Shown in pieces: positions 41,369 to 50,445 of a stretch of 50,522 bases of DNA. The notes beneath the pieces were generated by a model, which was given only the letters and a program-made list of their open reading frames with translations, made no database searches and was not told the origin of the DNA. Position numbers and translations under genes: made by a program. The stretch is from NCBI GenBank assembly GCA_002841495.1, contig PGZV01000008.1, forward strand, positions 1 to 50,522, given 5' to 3'. This DNA comes from Firmicutes bacterium HGW-Firmicutes-2. Its GTDB lineage: Bacteria > Bacillota > Clostridia > Lachnospirales > Vallitaleaceae. How positions within the stretch are numbered: position 1 is the first letter of the stretch; every line of letters begins with the position of its first letter.

Positions 41369-43843
41369 ATGTCAAAAATGATTAACATCAAACAAGTTGG
41401 ATTTAAAGTGGATGGAATGTCTTGCAGCAGTTGCTCGAACAATATCGAAAAAAAATTAAACGCTTTAAAAGGTATAGTAAGTGCGAATATAAGCATTGCT
41501 ACTGAAAAAGGTCATGTAGAGTATGATGATCATATAATCGACATCAAGACAATCCTATCAACAATAGATAATCTGGGATATAAAGCAATGCTTGATGAGG
41601 AAAAGAACACACAAAAAGTAACATTAAAAGTTAAAGGTATGAGCTGTACAGCTTGTGCAACAAATATAGAAAAATCATTACATATAGTGGATGGTGTTGT
41701 AAGTGCAAATGTTAACTTTGCAGTTGAAAAGGTAACCATTGAATATGAACCAATAAAAGTAAGACTTATAGATCTTCAGAAAAAGGTTTCTTCACTTGGG
41801 TATGAACTCAATCTTGATGAAGAAGAAAATGATGGTATTGATGAAGATGAAATAAAAATGAATAAAGCAAAAAAAACAATGATTATATCAAGCGTTTTCA
41901 CAGGTGCTATTATGGGCCTTATGATGATTCATATGTTTGTATACCCGATTCCGGGTTACTTGCCGATTATTGCAGTCTTAGGACTTCCGATTATATTTGG
42001 AACCGGTTTACATGTTCATGTTGGAAGTTGGAAGGCACTAAAAAATAAAAGTCCTAATATGGATGTTTTAGTAACATTAGGTTCACTTCCACCTTTTCTC
42101 ATAGGATTGCTTGGACTATTTTTCCCTATACAAGCGTTTATAGAAATGGCAACAACCATTATGACTTTCCATTTAATAGGTAAATATTTGGAGGCACGTG
42201 CTAAAGGTAGGGCTTCACAAGCTATTAAAAAATTACTGCAAATGGGCGCAAAAACTGCAAAAATCATAGTGGACGGTGAAGAAATAGAAATACCTACTAA
42301 AGACTTACAGGTAGGGGATCTTATGGTGATACGCCCTGGTGAAAAGGTTCCTACGGATGGTATTGTAGTTGAGGGTCATGGTTTGCTGGATGAATCAATG
42401 GCTACAGGAGAATCTATGCCTGTAAAACGTCAAAAAAATGATGAAGTCATAGGGGCAACAATAAACAAGCAAGGTTTGTTAAAAGTGGAAGTGACTAAAG
42501 TTGGTAAAGATACATTTCTATCTCAAGTTGTAAAAATGATGGAGGAATGTCAAGGATCAAAAGTTCCGATTCAAGAATTTGCTGATCGAATTACAGGATA
42601 TTTTGTTCCGGCGATCATAATCATAACTTTTGGTACTTTTACTTCATTTAACCTCTTCCCGGAGTTTCACTTAGGTATCATTAATTGGGGAGCATCATTC
42701 TTGCCATGGGTAAATCCTGATCTTTCACCACTTACCTTAGCATTTATTACATCGACGGCTGTACTGGTAATATCTTGCCCATGTGCATTAGGACTGGGCA
42801 CACCTACGGCATTAATGGTAGGAAGCGGAATGGGTGCAGAAAACGGCATACTTATTAGAAATGGTGAAGCCATTCAAACCTTTAAAGAAATAAAAGCCAT
42901 AGCCTTTGATAAGACGGGAACGCTCACAAAAGGAAAACCTGAAGTTACAGATCTGATTACCGTTAATGGCATCGATGAAAAAGAATTTTTATACTATGCC
43001 GGTACTATAGAGAATGGTTCTGAGCATCCGCTGGCTCATGCAATTGTTGAAAAAGCAAAGAATGGTCAAATCAAATTAGGTGACATTGTTGATTTTAATG
43101 CAATAACAGGTATGGGTGTAAAAGGAACGATTGATGGAGAAATCATACTTGTAGGAAATAGAAAACTGATGACTGAGAACAACATTTCTTATGATCAGTA
43201 TGAACAAGTATTAATACGATTGGAGGAAGAAGCAAAAACGGCTATGTTACTTGCAAAAGGTAACCAACTATTAGGAATTGTAGCGGTAGCAGATCCAATA
43301 AAGGAAGACTCGGCAGAGGCTATAAGAGCTCTTGAAGCGATGGGTATCAAAACCGCCATGATTACAGGAGACAATAAAAGAACAGCTGCAGCAATTGGGA
43401 AAAAGTTGGGAATCAGCCAAGTTATTGCAGAGGTTTTACCGGATGGTAAGGTTGAAGAAGTAATTAAATTGCAGAAGCTGTATGGAACAGTAGCAATGGT
43501 AGGAGATGGTATTAATGATGCACCGGCCCTCAAACAGGCTAATGTTGGAATAGCTATTGGAACGGGAACAGATATTGCCATTGAAGCTGCAGATGTCACT
43601 TTGGTTCGAGGAGAACTTAGCGGCATAATATCAGCAATCAAACTATCCAGAGCTATATTTACAAAAATTAAGCAAAACTATTTCTGGGCATGGTTTTATA
43701 ATGCATTATTTATTCCTGTAGCCGCACTTGGATTATTACATCCAATGCTAGGAGCTGCTGCCATGGCTATAAGTTCATTGAATGTCGTATACAACTCTTT
43801 AAGACTTAAAAAAGTAGATATTAGCCCAAGCTATATAGTCTAA
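41369..43843 (+). CDS. copA: Copper-exporting P1B-type ATPase CopA
   Basis: 824 aa. Two N-terminal heavy-metal domains bind Cu(I) at C19-S-S-C22 and C93-T-A-C96. Eight membrane helices include the transport site C470-P-C472. The phosphorylation site is D514-KTGT, and GDGINDAP and the HP motif (SEHPLAHA) complete the ATPase core. It exports Cu(I) from the cytoplasm. ATG 41369 follows GAAAGGAG. All key residues are present. Confidence 0.96.
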   Translation: MSKMINIKQVGFKVDGMSCSSCSNNIEKKLNALKGIVSANISIATEKGHVEYDDHIIDIKTILSTIDNLGYKAMLDEEKNTQKVTLKVKGMSCTACATNIEKSLHIVDGVVSANVNFAVEKVTIEYEPIKVRLIDLQKKVSSLGYELNLDEEENDGIDEDEIKMNKAKKTMIISSVFTGAIMGLMMIHMFVYPIPGYLPIIAVLGLPIIFGTGLHVHVGSWKALKNKSPNMDVLVTLGSLPPFLIGLLGLFFPIQAFIEMATTIMTFHLIGKYLEARAKGRASQAIKKLLQMGAKTAKIIVDGEEIEIPTKDLQVGDLMVIRPGEKVPTDGIVVEGHGLLDESMATGESMPVKRQKNDEVIGATINKQGLLKVEVTKVGKDTFLSQVVKMMEECQGSKVPIQEFADRITGYFVPAIIIITFGTFTSFNLFPEFHLGIINWGASFLPWVNPDLSPLTLAFITSTAVLVISCPCALGLGTPTALMVGSGMGAENGILIRNGEAIQTFKEIKAIAFDKTGTLTKGKPEVTDLITVNGIDEKEFLYYAGTIENGSEHPLAHAIVEKAKNGQIKLGDIVDFNAITGMGVKGTIDGEIILVGNRKLMTENNISYDQYEQVLIRLEEEAKTAMLLAKGNQLLGIVAVADPIKEDSAEAIRALEAMGIKTAMITGDNKRTAAAIGKKLGISQVIAEVLPDGKVEEVIKLQKLYGTVAMVGDGINDAPALKQANVGIAIGTGTDIAIEAADVTLVRGELSGIISAIKLSRAIFTKIKQNYFWAWFYNALFIPVAALGLLHPMLGAAAMAISSLNVVYNSLRLKKVDISPSYIV

Positions 43844-43887
43844 TAAAAATATGCTTGTATCTAATCATGGGAAAGGAAGTTTGACAG

Positions 43888-44391
43888 ATGAAGAAACAAT
43901 CCATAAGAAATTTTTTACTTCAAACATTCATAGTTGCTGCAGTTGCTTTTATACTACAATTAATTTGGGAGTATAGTCAGTGTGGACCCTTTTATATTAC
44001 AGATGATCTGACTGGCCATACTAGACTCATGATCAGTGCTACATTTGGAGATATGAATATGAGCATAGTATTGCTTTGGATGCTTATGTTCATAAATAAG
44101 GATGTGAATTGGTTAATAGGCAAATGGCATAGACATGACTATATGATTATGGTTTTTTACGCACTATTTTTAAGTTTCTATTTTGAAATTCATGCATTAC
44201 ATACAGGCCGTTGGGGATACAACCCGGATACCATGCCTATAATACCTGGAACACCTATCGGATGGTTGCCTGTTATTCAGTTGCTTATACTTTTTCCAAT
44301 TATATTTATGGTAAGTCGTAAATTACATATTCAGCTTTCAAAAAGGCTAACGTCCCATTACAATAATTATCCTAATAAAATAAAGGAGTGA
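43888..44391 (+). CDS. Hypothetical four-span membrane protein of the copper operon
   Basis: 167 aa from ATG 43888 behind GGAAAGG. Four hydrophobic segments: about 9-28 (LLQTFIVAAVAFILQLIWEY), 55-70 (MSIVLLWMLMFI), 83-105 (YMIMVFYALFLSFYFEIHAL) and 128-147 (WLPVIQLLILFPIIFMV). Conserved-looking polar residues lie between them (GHTR, EIHALHTGRWGYN, PIIPGTPIGW), including histidines and methionines that could meet metal. I do not recognise the family. It lies 44 bases after copA, with the LDCC-type peptide 4 bases later, so a link to metal handling is inferred. Confidence 0.75.
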   Translation: MKKQSIRNFLLQTFIVAAVAFILQLIWEYSQCGPFYITDDLTGHTRLMISATFGDMNMSIVLLWMLMFINKDVNWLIGKWHRHDYMIMVFYALFLSFYFEIHALHTGRWGYNPDTMPIIPGTPIGWLPVIQLLILFPIIFMVSRKLHIQLSKRLTSHYNNYPNKIKE

Positions 44392-44395
44392 TATT

Positions 44396-44530
44396 GTGCT
44401 TAATAAAATAAAGAACAGTTTGAAGAAACTTCTTGATAAGATTGCTGAACAAAACAAAGCAAATTATGGTGAAGGCGGTATTAATTGTTGTGAGTTAAAG
44501 GATAATACAGAGAATAAAATCAAAGGGTAA
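44396..44530 (+). CDS. LDCC-motif-like putative metal-binding small protein
   Basis: 44 aa from GTG 44396, behind AAAGGAGTG and 4 bases after the previous stop. The sequence has an amphipathic helix (KIKNSLKKLLDKIAEQNKANYG) and then GGINCCEL. Small proteins of this shape ending with L/N-D/N-CC are annotated as LDCC-motif putative metal-binding proteins. The twin cysteines could bind Cu(I), which suits the operon. It was too short for usual gene callers. Confidence 0.7.
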   Translation: MLNKIKNSLKKLLDKIAEQNKANYGEGGINCCELKDNTENKIKG

Positions 44531-44651
44531 AAGAATCTGGGCAACATCAAAACGTGATAGAAAAAAATATTATTATTACAAAAAACGGTTTCAGTGCAAA
44601 CACTTAAAGTAGCTATAGAAGATGGAATTCTTCTAAAACTAGGTAAATAAA

Positions 44652-44816
44652 ATTAAAGAAATTCTAGATGCCATTACTTCAGCTAGTCAAGGCGATTTGA
44701 CAGTAGAACTTGGTAGAACGCATGTGGTCTCCAGAGATAAAATTGATCAAATTGATACTGCTTATAATAAGATGTTTTTAAGCTTTCGGCGAATATACAT
44801 GGATTTTTTTGAATAA
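44652..44816 (+). pseudogene. Fragment of a methyl-accepting chemotaxis protein
   Basis: An open stretch without a start reads IKEILDAITSASQGDLTVEL, RTHVVSRDKIDQIDTAYNKMF, then a stop. This resembles the HAMP domain after the second membrane span of chemoreceptors. The membrane, methylation and signalling regions are missing, so it is a remnant. A short unassigned open stretch lies just before it (about 44590-44649). Confidence 0.6.
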
Positions 44817-44822
44817 ACAAAG

Positions 44823-44969
44823 AACTTATCAGCTGTCGTGTTTTCGATGGAGGAAGAGAAACATTTTATCGCATTTAGAGGAATAGATAGTACGTTAACC
44901 GGTTGGATAGAGAATTTTTATATGAGCTTTATAGATGAAGGATGGCTCAAAAGCAATCCGTTTCAGTGA
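44823..44969 (+). pseudogene. Fragment of an Mbeg1-like lipase-type hydrolase
   Basis: The stretch reads SAVVFSMEEEKHFIAFRGID and then STLTGWIENFYMSFIDEGW before a stop. FRGxDSTLxGWxENFxMSF is the start of the DUF2974/Mbeg1-like alpha/beta hydrolase fold. The nucleophile elbow and the rest are absent. A third open piece (about 44966-45061: VNILLNEGHKVFKKSISHDI) follows in another frame and may belong to the same decayed gene. Confidence 0.6.
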
Positions 44970-45183
44970 ACATATTGTTAAATGAAGGTCATAAAGTATT
45001 TAAGAAGTCTATTAGTCATGATATTGACTTAAGCTTACAAAAAATCAAGCCAAGAAGATGACCAATAGCATCCAGAAAATACTATGCCTAAAAATATCAT
45101 GAAAAATATATGAGATTTTATTATTGACGGATAGAATATTATTGTTTATACTTTTAGAATAATAAGTATAATTGATCATGATT

Positions 45184-45275
45184 AAACTGAGCAGGCGATG
45201 ACCATCATAGGTCATGGGGCCGGGTTACCAATAGGTGACAGCAGATTAAGGCATAAGCACATCTGTGGGACAGTA
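45184..45275 (+). promoter_or_regulatory. NiCo (czcD) riboswitch aptamer
   Basis: The sequence has the conserved words of the nickel/cobalt riboswitch in order: ACTGAGCAGGC, a hairpin ATGACC...GGTCAT, GGGCCGGG, then GACAGCAGATT and finally CACATCTGTGGGACAGT. The first and last parts (ACTG and CAGT) close helix P1. These match the known aptamer closely. It lies directly upstream of a cation efflux gene, the usual target of this class. Confidence 0.95.
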
Positions 45276-45306
45276 ATGTTCTATATATGTGCTTTGTTGT
45301 ATTTTT
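45255..45306 (+). terminator. Regulated terminator of the NiCo riboswitch
   Basis: AAGCACAT (45255-45262), part of the aptamer, can instead pair with ATGTGCTT (45287-45294), followed by TGTTGTATTTTT. Metal binding should hold the aptamer and prevent this hairpin, so Co2+ or Ni2+ switches the exporter on. Confidence 0.85.
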
Positions 45307-45317
45307 AGGAGGGTAAT

Positions 45318-46271
45318 ATGCATAATCAAGATATAGTAGATGATCTACGAAGTAGTGAAGCCAAAAAAGTAACTTGGGTTGGATTTTTAGTTAATACAGC
45401 ACTAACGATCACAAAAATAATAGCAGGTATAGTAGGACACAGTTCAGCCATGATAGCTGACGGTATCCATTCATTATCTGATTTTTTTACAGATATTGTT
45501 GTACTCGTCGGTTTCAAATTCACAGAAAAACCTGAAGATGAAGGGCATAGTTATGGACATGGAAAATATGAAACATTTGCAACGGTTATTATTGGATTGG
45601 CATTATTCCTTGCAGGCTTAGGGATTTTTCAAAAAGGGGTAATGAATGTTTATAGTGTCGTCGTGGATAACGCAACCATTGCCAGACCTGGTATCATTGC
45701 CGTATTGGCAGCTGTCGTCTCAATCCTAACAAAAGAAGCATTATATCGCTATACAAAAAAAGTGGGAGAAAAAATAAAGTCTCCAGCGGTTATTGCTAAT
45801 GGTTGGCATCATCGATCGGATGTATTTTCTTCTATTGGAACGCTTTTTGGAATTAGTTGTGCTTATTTCTTGGGAGAAAGATGGACAATATTAGATCCTA
45901 TAACGGCCATATTGGTCAGTATATTTATATTTATCGTGGCTTTTAAGGTCATGGCACCTGCAGTTAATGAGTTATTAGAAGCATCTCTTAATGAAGATGA
46001 GATCCAATATATAACAAATTTATTTGATGAATCGACAGAGGTTTTGAATTATCATCATATGAGGACAAGACGTATAGGCGATAGAGTGGCAATTGAGGCA
46101 CATTTACAATTTGATAAGGCCATATCACTATATGCTGCACATGTGATTTCTGATTCTCTTGAACAAAGATTGAGGTATTATTTTGGAAGAAGAAGCATTA
46201 TTACTTTTCATTTGGAGCCCAATAAAGAATCGGATAGCGAAAGTATTATGGTCAGATTACTCAATCAATAG
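45318..46271 (+). CDS. czcD: Cation diffusion facilitator (CzcD-type) exporter
   Basis: 317 aa with six membrane spans and a cytoplasmic C-terminal domain. Metal-site motifs are DGIHSLSDFFTD in span 2 and GWHHRSD in span 5 (HxxxD). The sequence GHSYGHGKYETFATVIIG between them is a CDF hallmark. It expels divalent cations by proton antiport. ATG 45318 follows AGGAGGG. Its NiCo riboswitch predicts cobalt and nickel as natural substrates, although many CDF proteins also move zinc. Confidence 0.94.
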   Translation: MHNQDIVDDLRSSEAKKVTWVGFLVNTALTITKIIAGIVGHSSAMIADGIHSLSDFFTDIVVLVGFKFTEKPEDEGHSYGHGKYETFATVIIGLALFLAGLGIFQKGVMNVYSVVVDNATIARPGIIAVLAAVVSILTKEALYRYTKKVGEKIKSPAVIANGWHHRSDVFSSIGTLFGISCAYFLGERWTILDPITAILVSIFIFIVAFKVMAPAVNELLEASLNEDEIQYITNLFDESTEVLNYHHMRTRRIGDRVAIEAHLQFDKAISLYAAHVISDSLEQRLRYYFGRRSIITFHLEPNKESDSESIMVRLLNQ

Positions 46272-46312
46272 GTGCTGATATACTATAAATTAATGTAAGA
46301 GGAGAATGTTTT

Positions 46313-47125
46313 ATGTATAACGATACTTCAAAACACAATGGTCAAATCATATATTTTTCACATGGCGGTGGTCCCTTACCTTTATTGGGAGATGCTTCTC
46401 ATGATAAAATGATTCAATTTATGGAAGAGCTTCCATATCGTATTAAGAAACCGGACTTAATTATTGTCTTTAGTGCCCATTGGGAGGAAGATATCGTTAC
46501 AATTCAGAGTGGTCAGGAACCTAAGATGATCTATGATTATTATGGATTTCCAGATGCTGCTTATAACATTCAATATCCATGCAAAGGTAATCATAACCAA
46601 GCATTGAAAATAGCTGAACTTTTTAAGAAGAGCGGTATTGACTGTCGCCTAGATGATCATAGGCCTTATGATCATGGTTCATATATTCCTTTAAGTATGA
46701 TGTATCCAAATGCAGAGATACCTGTATTACAGATTTCTTTACATCATAATCTGGACCCATTGACCCATCTAAGTATCGGCAAGGCATTAAGACCCCTTCT
46801 TGAGGAAAATGTTTTGATTATTGGTTCCGGGTTTTCATTTCACAATATGAAACAATTTTTCCTTGAAGGAAAAGACATAGAAGATCCAAAGAACAATGAG
46901 TTTCAAGATAAACTCATAGAAATATGCTGTCATGAAAAGGATGAATATGGTAAGTGGGAAAACTTTATAAAGTGGGAAAACTTTCCAAATGCAAGGTATT
47001 GTCATCCACGAGAAGAACATTTATTACCATTATTGGTGTGTGTAGGATTGTCTATTGATGTAGGGACAAATGTTTTTGACGACTATATTTTAGGGAAAAG
47101 AGCCACAGCATTCTTATGGAAATAG
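46313..47125 (+). CDS. DODA-type (LigB-like) extradiol dioxygenase
   Basis: 270 aa with the class III extradiol dioxygenase pattern: SHGGGPLPLLGD (metal His near the start), DLIIVFSAHWEED, HRPYDHGSYIPLSMMYP and IIGSGFSFHNM. The pattern resembles YgiD/DODA proteins that use Fe(II) or Zn(II). The natural aromatic substrate is unknown. ATG 46313 follows AGAGGAG. It is 41 bases behind the exporter and may share its riboswitch-controlled transcript. Confidence 0.92.
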   Translation: MYNDTSKHNGQIIYFSHGGGPLPLLGDASHDKMIQFMEELPYRIKKPDLIIVFSAHWEEDIVTIQSGQEPKMIYDYYGFPDAAYNIQYPCKGNHNQALKIAELFKKSGIDCRLDDHRPYDHGSYIPLSMMYPNAEIPVLQISLHHNLDPLTHLSIGKALRPLLEENVLIIGSGFSFHNMKQFFLEGKDIEDPKNNEFQDKLIEICCHEKDEYGKWENFIKWENFPNARYCHPREEHLLPLLVCVGLSIDVGTNVFDDYILGKRATAFLWK

Positions 47126-47264
47126 GACGTAATGGTAATAATTAATTAATAAATAATAATAATTATTCATTGACTAATTATTAAAATAAGAGTAAGGTTA
47201 TCTAAACTTTAGTATAGTAATTTCATAATAGAAATCCTTCCATACCAATGAAAAGGAGAGAAAA

Positions 47265-48092
47265 ATGAGCACAATAATATCAAAAGATGGTACACACATA
47301 TATTACAAAGACTGGGGTATTGGGCAACCGATCGTGTTTAGTCACGGTTGGCCACTAAATTCTGATAGTTGGGAGGCGCAGATGATGTTCCTGGCATCAG
47401 CTGGCTATCGTTGCATAGCCCACGACCGTCGTGGTCATGGACAATCGACTCAGACCTGGGATGGTAATGAAATGGACACCTATGCGGATGATCTCTCAGA
47501 GCTCATCGTAACCCTGGACCTTGAGAATATCATCCTTATTGGCTTCTCAGCTGGTGGTGGTGAGATAACTCGATATATCGGCCGTCATGGAACTAAACGA
47601 GTGGACAAGGCAGTATTGATAGCTGCAATCCCACCGCTGATGCTGAAAACAGAAGCCAATCCTGATGGTTTACCAATTGAAGTTTTTGACGAAATCCGAA
47701 ACGGCTCAAGGACTGATCGTTCACAATTCTACAAGGATTTGGCAAGTGGCCCATTTTTTGGGGCCAATAGATCGGATGCAAAAGTCTCACAAGGTATGAT
47801 GGATACATTTTGGTTACAAGGGATGCAGGCCGGTCACAAAAATACTTTTGATTGCATTAAGGCCTTCTCAGAGACTGATTTTACGGAGGACCTAAAAAAG
47901 TTTGATGTTCCGACGCTTATTTTACATGGCGATGATGATCAGATTGTGCCAATAGGTGCTTCAGCTCTTAACTCAATGAAGTTGATCAAAAATGCGACAC
48001 TAAAGATATACAAAGGAGCACCTCATGGTCTCACTTACACACACAAAGATCAGCTTAATACCGATTTGCTTGAATTCATTAAAAAAGAATAG
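47265..48092 (+). CDS. Alpha/beta hydrolase, non-haem chloroperoxidase-like
   Basis: 275 aa. The oxyanion part is [16 protein letters not shown], the nucleophile elbow [12 protein letters not shown], and the acid and His regions [13 protein letters not shown] and [10 protein letters not shown] complete the Ser-Asp-His triad. [13 protein letters not shown] is typical of the bacterial perhydrolase/chloroperoxidase and aryl-esterase group. It should be a cytosolic esterase that can also use peroxide. ATG 47265 follows AAAAGGAGAG. The codons look less AT-rich than those of its neighbours. Confidence 0.93.
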   Translation: MSTIISKDGTHIYYKDWGIGQPIVFSHGWPLNSDSWEAQMMFLASAGYRCIAHDRRGHGQSTQTWDGNEMDTYADDLSELIVTLDLENIILIGFSAGGGEITRYIGRHGTKRVDKAVLIAAIPPLMLKTEANPDGLPIEVFDEIRNGSRTDRSQFYKDLASGPFFGANRSDAKVSQGMMDTFWLQGMQAGHKNTFDCIKAFSETDFTEDLKKFDVPTLILHGDDDQIVPIGASALNSMKLIKNATLKIYKGAPHGLTYTHKDQLNTDLLEFIKKE

Positions 48093-48094
48093 AT

Positions 48095-48128
48095 AAAAAA
48101 CCAGCTCAAAGAGCTGGTTTTTTCTTTT
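48095..48128. terminator. Bidirectional rho-independent terminator
   Basis: AAAAAACCAGCTC and GAGCTGGTTTTTTC form a perfect stem with an AAA loop. It serves the hydrolase on the plus strand and the ABC ATPase on the minus strand. Confidence 0.94.
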
Positions 48129-48132
48129 TAGA

Positions 48133-48960
48133 CTAACTTTTCAGCTTTTGGTAGAGTGTCTCAATACTCTCTTCTTTAGTAAGAATGCGTTTATAAAGAT
48201 CCCTCAAAATGCTTTTATCTAGGGTTGCCTGAAAGCCTTTTATACCAAAAAATTCCCTTACAAAGTCATTAGCCGGACTAAAAATAAGGTCTTCTTTCGT
48301 TCCGACTTGTTCGATTTTTCCGTCATTCATCAGGACAATAGTTGTGCCTAATTTAATAGCTTCCTGAATATCATGGGTAACAAAAAGAATGGTCTTCTTA
48401 AGCTTCTTATGAATATTTAGAATCTCATCTTGTAAGGCCGTTCTGGCAATCTCATCTACGGCTCCAAAAGGCTCGTCCATTAAGATGATTTTAGGATCTG
48501 CAGCAAGGGCTCTTGCAACCCCAACTCTTTGTTTTTGTCCCCCACTTAGTTCTCTTGGATAGCGGGTTAAATAATCTTTGGATAGACCGACAAGTTCGAG
48601 GAGTTCTTCAGCTTTACCTCTTCGAAACTTTTTATCGGACTTTGTAATGTTAAGTATATAATTAATATTTTTTTCAATGCTAAGATGGGGTAATAAACCT
48701 ATTTGCTGAATCACATAACCAATACTTCTTCTAAGTTTAATCGTGTCCCAATCTTGTATATCTTTGTGATCAACCGTAATTGAACCACTACTATAAGGCG
48801 TAAGTTTGTTCACCATTTTAAGTAAGGTTGTCTTACCACAGCCTGAAGGGCCGAGGATGGTAACAAATTCTCCCTCGGGAATAGTTAGACTGAGATGATC
48901 AATGACAATCTCTGATGTATCATAAGATTTGGTTATGTTTTCAAATTCAATAAAACCCAT
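48133..48960 (-). CDS. Osmoprotectant ABC transporter, ATP-binding subunit
   Basis: 275 aa. Walker A GPSGCGKTT, Q-loop YVIQQIGLLPH, signature LSGGQKQRVGVARAL, Walker B ILMDEPFGAVDE and the H-loop VTHD are all seen. The Q-loop and short C-terminal tail place it with the OpuCA/ProV-type importers of glycine betaine, carnitine or choline; no CBS domains are present. Its start shares one base with the stop of the binding-protein gene (TAATG). Confidence 0.93.
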   Translation of the reverse strand: MGFIEFENITKSYDTSEIVIDHLSLTIPEGEFVTILGPSGCGKTTLLKMVNKLTPYSSGSITVDHKDIQDWDTIKLRRSIGYVIQQIGLLPHLSIEKNINYILNITKSDKKFRRGKAEELLELVGLSKDYLTRYPRELSGGQKQRVGVARALAADPKIILMDEPFGAVDEIARTALQDEILNIHKKLKKTILFVTHDIQEAIKLGTTIVLMNDGKIEQVGTKEDLIFSPANDFVREFFGIKGFQATLDKSILRDLYKRILTKEESIETLYQKLKS

Positions 48961-49838
48961 TACTTGAGTCCTTTCTCCTCCAAGAAGTCTTCGGCTACGA
49001 CTTTTGGATCCATATTTTCTATTTCAACTAAATAATTGAGATTGGTCATCTCTTCATTATTAATCTGACCATCTAATAAGGCGAGTACATCTTCAAGTTC
49101 CGGATATTTTTCTAATGTTTCTTCTCGAATAAGTGTTGCAGCAAAATAAGAAGGGAAGAAATTTTTATCATCTTCTAATACCCTTAAATCGTATTGCTTC
49201 AAACGACCATCTGTAGAAAAAATATTAATAACGTCCACTTGATCGGAGCCAATCCCTTCATATTTAAGTCCGATATCCAGTTCTGTTTTCTTATCAAATT
49301 GAAAACCATAAGTCGCTTCCAGTCCCGGATAGCCGTCTTCTCTTTCATAAAAATCATACTCTGCACCTATATTAAGCGTATTACTTACTTTTGCCAAATC
49401 AGAGTAGGAGCTAATATCAAGTTCCTTTGCCAATTGTTCTTTTATAGCAAGACCATATGTATCATTAAAGCCATATAATTCTGACCAAACAATACCATAT
49501 TCTTCTTGGTATTTATCTTTGACGGCAACATACAACTTTGTTGGATCATTAATAAGCTCTTCTTTGAGGACGAAAAGCCATCCAGTTCCGGTGTATTCAG
49601 GATAGATATCAATTTCACCGGATAGCATTCCGGGATGAATATTGGAAGTGCCGCCGCCGATGCCCATCTTTTGTTCCACAGTAATATCCGTATTATTTTC
49701 AATTAAGTAAGTTAACATCTCAACTAAAATGTATTGTTCAGTCATAGGTTTACTCGCAATAACCACCTTTTTTTCTTCCTTGGTACAAGCTGTTAAAAAT
49801 AATAAAATAATTATTAGAGCTAATAATGTTTTTTTCAT
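48960..49838 (-). CDS. Osmoprotectant ABC transporter, substrate-binding lipoprotein
   Basis: 292 aa. A signal peptide with lipobox LTAC18 anchors it outside the membrane. Residues about 27-290 are a type-2 periplasmic binding fold of the OpuAC/OsmX family (VVIASKPMTEQYILVEMLTYLIE, GEIDIYPEYTGTGW, NIFSTDGRL, LEDDKNFFPSYFAATLIREE). The glycine/tyrosine/tryptophan-rich motif YPEYTGTGW is typical of quaternary-amine binding sites. It lies between the permease and ATPase genes in one operon. Confidence 0.93.
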   Translation of the reverse strand: MKKTLLALIIILLFLTACTKEEKKVVIASKPMTEQYILVEMLTYLIENNTDITVEQKMGIGGGTSNIHPGMLSGEIDIYPEYTGTGWLFVLKEELINDPTKLYVAVKDKYQEEYGIVWSELYGFNDTYGLAIKEQLAKELDISSYSDLAKVSNTLNIGAEYDFYEREDGYPGLEATYGFQFDKKTELDIGLKYEGIGSDQVDVINIFSTDGRLKQYDLRVLEDDKNFFPSYFAATLIREETLEKYPELEDVLALLDGQINNEEMTNLNYLVEIENMDPKVVAEDFLEEKGLK

Positions 49839-49848
49839 AATTTACCTC

Positions 49849-50445
49849 CTAAACTTTATCAGTAGATACATTTGTTTTTTTAACGCCGAGTATTCGGTAT
49901 TTCATTCTAGTTTCAATGATTCCCAATATTAAATCAGTAATGATTGCAAGGGTCGCAACTAAAAGACTACCTGCAATCGTCATCTCCGGAAAATTAGTCG
50001 TAATACCTCTCCAAATGGCCACACCTAAACCGCCGGCTCCAATAAAGGATGCGATGCCACCTAGAGCAATTGTCATAATAACCATGGTTCTGAAACCTGC
50101 AAATATAAAGGGTAGTGCTAAAGGCAATTGGACTTTTGTGAGCAATTGAACATCTGTGCTCCCCATACCAACTGCAGCTTCAACAACTTGATCATCGACT
50201 TCCTGAATACCTACATAGGTATTTCGAATAATGGGTAAGACACCATATACGACAAGTGCAATAATGGCACTTTTATTGCCGATTCCGGTAATAATAACAA
50301 GAAAACCAAAAAGTGCAATAGAAGGAATCGTATAAAGGAAGTTAGTAACTGTAAGTACAACAGTTGCAAAATATCTGTTTCTTGTCATATAGATGCCCAT
50401 GCTAAGACCAATCACAGTGATATAAAAAATAGCAATAAGGGACAA
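49849..50445 (-). CDS. Osmoprotectant ABC transporter permease, 5' end disturbed
   Basis: 198 aa read from TTG 50445, with about five spans and the EAA-type loop (YVGIQEVDDQVVEAAVGMGST). The sequence then fits OpuBB/ProW permeases (VQLPLALPFIFAGFRTMVIMTIALGGIASFIGAGGLG). The usual first about 20 residues are missing. An ATG at plus 50477 opens MNFFLTSYS and hits a stop, in a different frame from the body. So the gene has probably suffered a small deletion or frameshift at its start, unless translation truly begins at the TTG. Confidence 0.8.
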   Translation of the reverse strand: MSLIAIFYITVIGLSMGIYMTRNRYFATVVLTVTNFLYTIPSIALFGFLVIITGIGNKSAIIALVVYGVLPIIRNTYVGIQEVDDQVVEAAVGMGSTDVQLLTKVQLPLALPFIFAGFRTMVIMTIALGGIASFIGAGGLGVAIWRGITTNFPEMTIAGSLLVATLAIITDLILGIIETRMKYRILGVKKTNVSTDKV

